The translations under genes were made by a program, and so were the position numbers. Of a stretch of DNA of 8,242 nucleotides, positions 1 to 5,010 are shown in pieces. Source of the stretch: Candidatus Thermokryptus sp. (lineage in GTDB: Bacteria; Bacteroidota; Ignavibacteria; Kryptoniales; Kryptoniaceae); NCBI GenBank assembly GCA_028276305.1, contig JAPYWO010000040.1, positions 1 to 8,242 of the forward strand, in the 5' to 3' direction. The notes below the pieces were generated by a model that worked only from the letters and a program-made list of their open reading frames with translations, was not told where the DNA came from and did not search any database. The number at the start of each line of letters is the position of its first letter. Within the stretch, counting starts at the first letter, position 1.

Positions 1-1247
1 CTGTAGCGACGACATTTATCGCTGGAACCCTTCTTGTCAGAAAAGGACTTGCTCTTCCAATTGGATCATTAACACAAATGGGAACGATACGGCTCGGGAA
101 AAGAACTGAGAGAAGATTTCCGAAAATCAAGGAATTTGTACCACTTGCAGATTTAAACGACCTCGTCTTTGGAGGATGGGATATTTTTGAAGATAACGCT
201 TATGAATCAGCGCTAAAAGCAGGCGTTTTAAGAAAGGAACATCTTGATCTTGTGAGAGATGAACTTGAACAAATAAAACCGATGAAAGCTGTATTTGACA
301 GAAAATATGTCAAAAAACTTGACGGACCAAATGTTAAGAGGGCAAAGGATAAATTTGAACTCGCTCAAATGTTAAGGGAGGATATAAGAAACTTCAAGGA
401 GCGAAATAATTGTGACCGTCTTGTGATGATTTGGTGTGGTAGCACAGAAATTTATATGGAGCCAACAGATGTTCATCAATCGCTTGAAAAATTTGAAGAG
501 GCGATGAAGAAAAACGACGACGCAATTTCCCCAAGCATGATTTATGCCTATGCTGCTATTGCCGAAGGTGTTCCATATGCAAATGGCGCACCAAATTTAT
601 CGGTTGATATTCCGGCGTTGATTCAATTTGCAAAGGAAATGAATGTCCCAATCGCAGGGAAGGACTTTAAGACAGGACAAACGCTTGTCAAAACCGTGAT
701 AGCCCCGATGTTAAAAGCGAGAATGCTTGGTCTTACCGGATGGTTCTCTGTAAATATCCTTGGAAATAGAGATGGGGAAGTTCTTGATGACCCGGAATCC
801 TTCAAGACAAAAGAAGTTAGCAAACTTGGTGTACTTGAATACATACTTCAACCCGAGCTTTATCCCGATCTTTACGGAAATTATTATCACAAAGTCAGGA
901 TTAATTTTTATCCACCTCGTGGGGATGAAAAAGAAGCATGGGACAACATTGATATTTTCGGCTGGCTTGGTTATCCAATGCAAATAAAGATAAATTTCCT
1001 GTGCAGAGATTCAATTTTAGCTGCTCCGATAGTTCTTGACCTTGCCTTGTTCCTTGATTTAGCGCAAAGAAGCGGAATGCACGGGATACAAGAATGGTTA
1101 TCTTTTTACTTCAAAAGCCCCATGCACGCTCCTACTATTTACCCAGAACACGATCTTTTCATACAACTGATGAAGCTTAAAAACCGCTTGAGACATTTGA
1201 TGGGAGAGGAATTAATAACTCACCTTGGGCTTGAATACTACGATTAA
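1..1247 (+). CDS. ino1: Myo-inositol-1-phosphate synthase (5' partial)
   Basis: Converts glucose 6-phosphate to 1L-myo-inositol 1-phosphate using bound NAD+ (cytoplasmic, family knowledge); in bacteria the product feeds inositol lipids or inositol-based solutes. The frame is open from base 3 with no stop. The residues before the ATG at 78 read VATTFIAGTLLVRKG then LPIGSLTQ, the conserved N-terminal segment after the Rossmann glycine motif, so that ATG is internal and the gene starts before the window. About 414 residues are visible; roughly 20-25 including the NAD-binding glycine loop are missing. Counting from base 3, family motifs include CGSTEIY (about 145), GKDFKTGQT (about 219, with lysines of the active-site region), LGNRDGEVLDD (about 253), and a WDNIDIFGWLGYP block and SILAAP further on. 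The C-terminus ends naturally in GLEYYD. No damage is seen. The gene faces the next operon and is followed at once by a hairpin terminator. The identification is very secure; what the inositol is used for cannot be told here. Confidence 0.96.
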   Translation, partial: VATTFIAGTLLVRKGLALPIGSLTQMGTIRLGKRTERRFPKIKEFVPLADLNDLVFGGWDIFEDNAYESALKAGVLRKEHLDLVRDELEQIKPMKAVFDRKYVKKLDGPNVKRAKDKFELAQMLREDIRNFKERNNCDRLVMIWCGSTEIYMEPTDVHQSLEKFEEAMKKNDDAISPSMIYAYAAIAEGVPYANGAPNLSVDIPALIQFAKEMNVPIAGKDFKTGQTLVKTVIAPMLKARMLGLTGWFSVNILGNRDGEVLDDPESFKTKEVSKLGVLEYILQPELYPDLYGNYYHKVRINFYPPRGDEKEAWDNIDIFGWLGYPMQIKINFLCRDSILAAPIVLDLALFLDLAQRSGMHGIQEWLSFYFKSPMHAPTIYPEHDLFIQLMKLKNRLRHLMGEELITHLGLEYYD

Positions 1248-1248
1248 G

Positions 1249-1281
1249 AAAGACAAGCCCCGGAAGAGGGGCTTGTTTTTT
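1249..1281. terminator. Bidirectional intrinsic terminator between convergent genes
   Basis: A perfect 9-bp stem, ACAAGCCCC (1253-1261) with GGGGCTTGT (1268-1276), closes a six-base loop GGAAGA. It is followed on the + strand by a run of T (1276-1281), which fits a strong rho-independent terminator for the inositol-phosphate synthase gene. A-U and G-U pairs at 1249-1252 with 1277-1280 can extend the stem. Read on the minus strand the same hairpin is followed by TCTTTCTTAA, a weaker but usable T-rich tail for the operon coming the other way. The last codon and stop of the minus-strand gene lie in or beside the T tract, so one element serves both genes. Confidence 0.85.
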
Positions 1282-2632
1282 ATTTAGTAACGGTTCTCGG
1301 TGCCTCGCTTACCCAAACTTTTTCAACTTTTTCAGTTCTTTTCAACTTTTCAGCTGTCTTCTTCGCTTGCTCAATTGAATCAAAAAATCCAACCCGGACA
1401 CGGTACCAATTTCCGCCTTTCCATTCAACAAACGCTTTCTCAACAAAAGCATTATATCCTTTCTTTCGCAAATTGCTTGCAAATGTTTCAGCGAGTTTTC
1501 TATCCTGAAATGATGCAACCTGAATCACATAATTCTTGCCAACGCTTGGCTTAACTATCTCAGGGGCTTTCGGCTTTGAAACAAGTTCGGGTCTTTTCAC
1601 CTCAAATGTGTCAACACTCGTTTTCCCTTCAACCTTTGGCAAACTTGGAGTTGTAACCACAACTTCCTCCGGTTCTTTAAACTCAACTTTGCTCACTTTC
1701 TTCTTTTCACCCCAGAGGTGAATATATCCATACTGATTCAAAAGAAAAACAACCCCACCGACAAAGATCAAAAAAATGACAAAAATCAAAATCCAATGCC
1801 CAGCTCCTCTTCGGCTTTCCTCTTCATAATTAAACGACATTTCCTTTTCCTCCTTCTTTTGTTGTGTATCATCAAAAAGTTTCTTTACACCTTCAGTTCT
1901 TTTCTCCTGAGGTTCCTCGCTCAAATTAAATTCAGGCATCTCTACCTCCTCAAAGTTAATTTTTAACTCATTTATATCCGAAAGCGATGGAAACTCAAAT
2001 TTCAAAAATTCATCTTCAGGTTTTCTTTCCGCTTCAAAAACTTCAAAAACCGGAACTTCAACATCAACCTTTGAATCAATTTCCTCACCTAAGCTAACAT
2101 CCGGGAGAACGAAATAATCCTCCGACATAGCAGATAAATTTCTTTCTGTTATTGACCTCTCAACTTCAAAAACCTCAATCGGTTTCTTCTGTTCCGTTGG
2201 GGAAGATTCTTGCGCTAATAAAGCTTCATCAACAAATCCCATAACTATGGGTTGTTTTTCTCCCGCCTCAAAAAATGTTAAGTTAAATTCATTCTCACTT
2301 TTTGTCTCCGTTACAGGAGAATTCAATCTCGTGACAACAGGTCTCAAAGTTTTATACTTTATGTTAACCTTTTCAGCCAAGATTTTCGCCGGTGAAAATT
2401 TAACGACAAATTTCGCCGGTATATTTTTCTCCATCCCCGTCTTCGGGTCAACGATCTTCCTTGCCTTATTAAGCTTTCTTTTAAACTCACCGAACCCACT
2501 AATTTTTATCGCTTGCCCCGATTTTAACGCTTTTGCAAACCTGTCAAGTAATTTCTCATAAAATAAAACAGCTTCCTCGTACGAAATCTCTGCCTGCTTA
2601 GCCAATAATTTTAAAAATTCATCCTTGCGCAT
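1280..2632 (-). CDS. HU-domain, single-TM, SPOR-domain membrane protein
   Basis: A 450-residue fusion. Residues 1-92 are an HU/IHF-type DNA-binding domain, with SGFGEF at 45-50, a DPKTG beta-arm turn at 62-66 and FSPAKIL at 79-85. Residues 100-270 form a long acidic, low-complexity linker rich in Glu/Phe, with a recurring FEVE-like motif (about 154 and 196-201). Residues 279-299 are one transmembrane helix preceded by RR, which favours a cytoplasmic N-terminus. After a Pro/Val/Lys-rich stretch, residues about 366-442 form a SPOR domain (starting YVIQVASF, later WYRVRVGFF). SPOR domains bind denuded septal peptidoglycan and HU binds DNA; both are family knowledge. The inference is a protein bridging nucleoid and cell wall. 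HU-SPOR fusions, often with divergent CCDC81-like HU domains, occur in Bacteroidota; here the HU domain looks close to canonical. The gene is last in the operon, 7 bases after the free HU gene, with a weak AGG about 10 bases before its ATG. Domain calls are strong; the function is inferred. Confidence 0.9.
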   Translation of the reverse strand: MRKDEFLKLLAKQAEISYEEAVLFYEKLLDRFAKALKSGQAIKISGFGEFKRKLNKARKIVDPKTGMEKNIPAKFVVKFSPAKILAEKVNIKYKTLRPVVTRLNSPVTETKSENEFNLTFFEAGEKQPIVMGFVDEALLAQESSPTEQKKPIEVFEVERSITERNLSAMSEDYFVLPDVSLGEEIDSKVDVEVPVFEVFEAERKPEDEFLKFEFPSLSDINELKINFEEVEMPEFNLSEEPQEKRTEGVKKLFDDTQQKKEEKEMSFNYEEESRRGAGHWILIFVIFLIFVGGVVFLLNQYGYIHLWGEKKKVSKVEFKEPEEVVVTTPSLPKVEGKTSVDTFEVKRPELVSKPKAPEIVKPSVGKNYVIQVASFQDRKLAETFASNLRKKGYNAFVEKAFVEWKGGNWYRVRVGFFDSIEQAKKTAEKLKRTEKVEKVWVSEAPRTVTK

Positions 2633-2639
2633 TGAAAGT

Positions 2640-2915
2640 TTACCTGTTAATTGAATCTATCAATGACTTGCTCGGTTTGAAATGAACATAATCCTTTGGC
2701 GGTAAAATCAACCCCTCACCCGTTTTTGGATTTCTTCCACTTCTACTTGCTCTGTGCTTTACGGTGAAAACGCCAAACTTAGACAGATTTAATTTCTTCT
2801 TCTTCAAGATATGTTCCGAAACCAAACCAAAAAAAGCATCAAGAACCCTTTCTGTTTTCGCCTTGCTCCATTTCAAATCTTTTGACAGCGAATTTACTAA
2901 ATCGCTTTTGTTCAC
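2640..2915 (-). CDS. HU/IHF-family DNA-binding protein
   Basis: A 91-residue protein, the normal length for HU/IHF subunits, which bind and bend DNA as dimers (family knowledge). An N-terminal helical dimerisation region is followed by SKFGVFTV (about 45-52), the beta-arm segment RSGRNPKTGEG (about 58-68) and the C-terminal HFKPSKSL (about 77-84). The GRNPKTG turn is the arm tip that inserts into the minor groove. The start is a GTG, chosen because an excellent Shine-Dalgarno sequence lies 7 bases upstream and because MNKSDLV is a typical HU N-terminus. The gene sits between an outer-membrane barrel gene (12 bases upstream) and the HU-SPOR gene (7 bases downstream). It could be a general nucleoid protein or a dedicated partner of the neighbouring membrane-anchored HU domain; the sequence cannot separate these. 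Confidence 0.94.
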   Translation of the reverse strand: MNKSDLVNSLSKDLKWSKAKTERVLDAFFGLVSEHILKKKKLNLSKFGVFTVKHRASRSGRNPKTGEGLILPPKDYVHFKPSKSLIDSINR

Positions 2916-2918
2916 GGG

Positions 2919-2930
2919 ACCTCCTCCTTA
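2919..2930 (-). promoter_or_regulatory. Strong Shine-Dalgarno of the HU gene overlapping the upstream stop
   Basis: Read on the minus strand the bases are TAAGGAGGAGGT, followed by CCC and the GTG start at 2915. The TAA is the stop codon of the barrel gene, so its last two bases form part of the AAGGAGG ribosome-binding site, spaced 7 bases from the start. It is the only near-perfect Shine-Dalgarno in the window and settles the GTG start. It implies that HU is translated more strongly than its operon neighbours. Confidence 0.88.
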
Positions 2931-4595
2931 AAATTTGTACTCAATCCCGCCCAAGAAAATCAAATTTGGTTCAAGGTAATCTTTCCAAATGTAATATCTT
3001 CGCGAAAGTAGATTGTCAAACCAAGCAAAAACTTTAAAATTCTTGAAAACAACATATTCAACGCCTAAACTTGAAAGCACATATCCACCGATCTCATTCC
3101 CATCAAAATCAACGACTCTATTACTAATTAAACTAATTTCTGTAACAATTGCAAGTCCAAAGGGGAAAACATACCTATACCCAACCTCTGATGAAAACGA
3201 TGGAAAATAAGGCACTGGCTTTTTGCTTTTCGCATTATATGAGGAACGGAAAACGCCTTTAAATGTAAATTCATTTCTACGATAATTGAAAATGCCAGAA
3301 AGTTTTAATTCAGTGAATTGCACTTTTTCAAATTCAACCAAATAAAAACCTTGCTTATCTTCAACATAAATCGGGAAGTTTTTGAAAGCCCTGAAATTTA
3401 AACTGAAATCAAGACCGAACCCTCCTTTCCCGTAATTTACACCGAAGATAAAATTGAAATAGTTTTCTGGACGAACAACTTTGAGATTTTGCGTCAAATA
3501 CTTATTCTCTATGACAAGATCAGCGACGGTCAAATTTATAACCTCGGGTGAAAATAGAGCGTAAATTTTGGCAAGCGAACTAAAACGATACCAAAACGAA
3601 AGATTCGGATAAACCCTGAAATTTTTCTCTTTGGGATAATTTTCAAAGGAGAAAAGCTTAATTCCAGCATCAAACCAATATGCTTTCCCAAGGTCAAAAA
3701 ATTCAAAGATATTTCCTGCAAGAATCCCACCGCTAAAGTACCTCTCAACGAGCGAAGTATATCTCAAGTCAAATTTAAGGTTCAAAAAATCCACTCTCTG
3801 CCCAAAACTGAAATCAAAGTCAAGTCGTTTCTCCTTCCCATCAAAACTTGTATCTCCATAATTTGAGAAAGTATCAAGCAGAGCGAAAAGATTATATTTA
3901 AAATTAAAGCGATAGCCAAATTGACTTCTAAATGGTGACTCAAGCGAAACTCCAATCTCTAAGTTATTTATATTTCTGCGAAACGATGGAACAACCGAAC
4001 CGTAGAAGCCATAGCTATCGGTGAAATAATCAAACATGGCGTTTAACTTTGCATTGTCAAGCCAGTAAAAAATTTTCTCATTTATTTTTGGCAAGCGCAT
4101 CCCCGACTCAACAGAGAAATTATTCTTCACGAAATCAGCGTTATCAATGAATCCTTCACTCGCTCTATGCTTAAATGAGGAACTCAAATAAACCCCCTTC
4201 AATAAATTTCCCTGAATCATCCCATCAAAATATGTAGTAAGATAACGCCCGAGTCCAACTTTGAACTTCGCCGTCGGGACTCGGGACTCACTTGTTTGAA
4301 AGTTTGATCTTTTACTATCAGAAATTAATTCATAATGCGGTTTGCCTGTTTCAGCGAGATCATAGTTTCTCAAACTTAACATCGGCAAACTGACAACGCC
4401 ATTTTCAACTCTTTCACCAACTGAAACTTCAACCGTTTCTCGCCCGGTTATGATAAATTCAGGCAAAATAAATTCATCTTTTCCTTTGATAAATTTTGTC
4501 GTGTCAGGTTTAAATTCAACATTGGGTTTTAACTCCTGCGCTGTAATCCAACCGCTAATGGTGAAAACAAGTAAAATTTTGAGAAGAAGGAACAT
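2928..4595 (-). CDS. Outer-membrane beta-barrel protein, TonB-receptor-like, plug apparently absent
   Basis: A 555-residue protein with an N-terminal signal peptide (about 1-19, cleavage likely after ITA) and no other hydrophobic helix. From about residue 107 to the end it is built of alternating aromatic/hydrophobic and polar residues in many short amphipathic strands, and it ends in GGIEYKF with a terminal phenylalanine, the outer-membrane barrel signature recognised by the Bam machinery (family knowledge). The last 40 residues (FAWFDNLLSRRYYIW, then a GY-like turn and LIFLGGIEYKF) resemble the end of TonB-dependent receptors. Residues 44-51 (LPEFIITG) resemble a TonB box, but only about 55 residues separate this from the barrel, too few for a normal plug of 120 or more. 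It is therefore either a plug-less relative or a channel fed by periplasmic partners. The substrate is unknown. It lies 13 bases after the cytochrome gene. Barrel call confident, receptor call moderate. Confidence 0.8.
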   Translation of the reverse strand: MFLLLKILLVFTISGWITAQELKPNVEFKPDTTKFIKGKDEFILPEFIITGRETVEVSVGERVENGVVSLPMLSLRNYDLAETGKPHYELISDSKRSNFQTSESRVPTAKFKVGLGRYLTTYFDGMIQGNLLKGVYLSSSFKHRASEGFIDNADFVKNNFSVESGMRLPKINEKIFYWLDNAKLNAMFDYFTDSYGFYGSVVPSFRRNINNLEIGVSLESPFRSQFGYRFNFKYNLFALLDTFSNYGDTSFDGKEKRLDFDFSFGQRVDFLNLKFDLRYTSLVERYFSGGILAGNIFEFFDLGKAYWFDAGIKLFSFENYPKEKNFRVYPNLSFWYRFSSLAKIYALFSPEVINLTVADLVIENKYLTQNLKVVRPENYFNFIFGVNYGKGGFGLDFSLNFRAFKNFPIYVEDKQGFYLVEFEKVQFTELKLSGIFNYRRNEFTFKGVFRSSYNAKSKKPVPYFPSFSSEVGYRYVFPFGLAIVTEISLISNRVVDFDGNEIGGYVLSSLGVEYVVFKNFKVFAWFDNLLSRRYYIWKDYLEPNLIFLGGIEYKF

Positions 4596-4608
4596 CTCTT
4601 AAATGCCT

Positions 4609-5007
4609 TTATTTTGAAGCTGATTTCGCCTGAGGTTTCGTTTGACCCCGGTGACAGGTATAACAATCAACAATCTCTGCCCCGTCCCAATTTATGAATT
4701 CGCGATTTATTGTAAGGACCATCTTGAGCATAACTCTTGCCTTTCGCTTCGTCTCCTTCTCGTCGCTTGCATAGTTATTAACATCATGGCAATAATTGCA
4801 CTTAACACCGAGCGAGTTAGCTATATCTTCCATAATTTTTGTGAGTTGCTCTTTCGTCTGAACATTAGTGAGAACCTGAAGATTGCGACCGAAACGTTTC
4901 GTTTGTCCATTGGCGTCCATCTCACCCTTTTTTAAATTAACTGCTATAACAAGGGAAACTACAACTGCGAGGATAAGCCCTGTATAAAAAAGGAATGTCT
5001 TTTTCAT
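4609..5007 (-). CDS. Membrane-anchored c-type cytochrome, two heme motifs (CytoC_RC-like)
   Basis: A 132-residue protein with a hydrophobic N-terminal segment (about 4-23) lacking a clear cleavage site, so probably an uncleaved anchor placing the rest in the periplasm. Two CxxCH heme c attachment motifs are visible: CNYCH at 70-74 and CYTCH at 115-119. The surroundings (NLQVLTNV, LGVKCNYCH, KRKARVMLKM, CYTCHRGQTKP) match the photosynthetic reaction-centre cytochrome subunit family (CytoC_RC). That family is widespread in non-phototrophic Bacteroidota and Acidobacteria and does not by itself imply photosynthesis. Full tetraheme subunits are much longer; this has two sites. Met93 or Met96 before the second motif could be an axial heme ligand (inference). 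The start lies 3 bases after the TPR gene's stop with no Shine-Dalgarno, suggesting translational coupling. It presumably carries electrons; donor and acceptor are not evident from the neighbours. Confidence 0.9.
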   Translation of the reverse strand: MKKTFLFYTGLILAVVVSLVIAVNLKKGEMDANGQTKRFGRNLQVLTNVQTKEQLTKIMEDIANSLGVKCNYCHDVNNYASDEKETKRKARVMLKMVLTINREFINWDGAEIVDCYTCHRGQTKPQAKSASK

Positions 5008-5010
5008 CGC

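Noticed and set aside
78..1247. A complete gene starting at the ATG at 78
   Set aside because: The frame stays open to the left edge and encodes the conserved VATT...PIGSLTQ segment of inositol-phosphate synthase, so the ATG is internal.
2247..2561. 104-codon open frame on the + strand opposite the HU-SPOR gene
   Set aside because: It is antisense to a confident domain-bearing gene and has no recognisable family or ribosome-binding site. The other antisense frames at 1300-1966, 3013-3210, 4642-4935 and 5610-5858 are dismissed on the same grounds.
4275..4288. Tandem repeat of the 7-mer CGGGACT
   Set aside because: Only two copies, inside the barrel coding frame where they encode part of SESRVPT; likely chance or a small duplication, with no sign of a larger repeat.
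4609..5007. Evidence of phototrophy from the reaction-centre cytochrome-like gene
   Set aside because: CytoC_RC-type proteins are common in non-phototrophs, only two heme motifs are present, and no reaction-centre or pigment gene is in the window.
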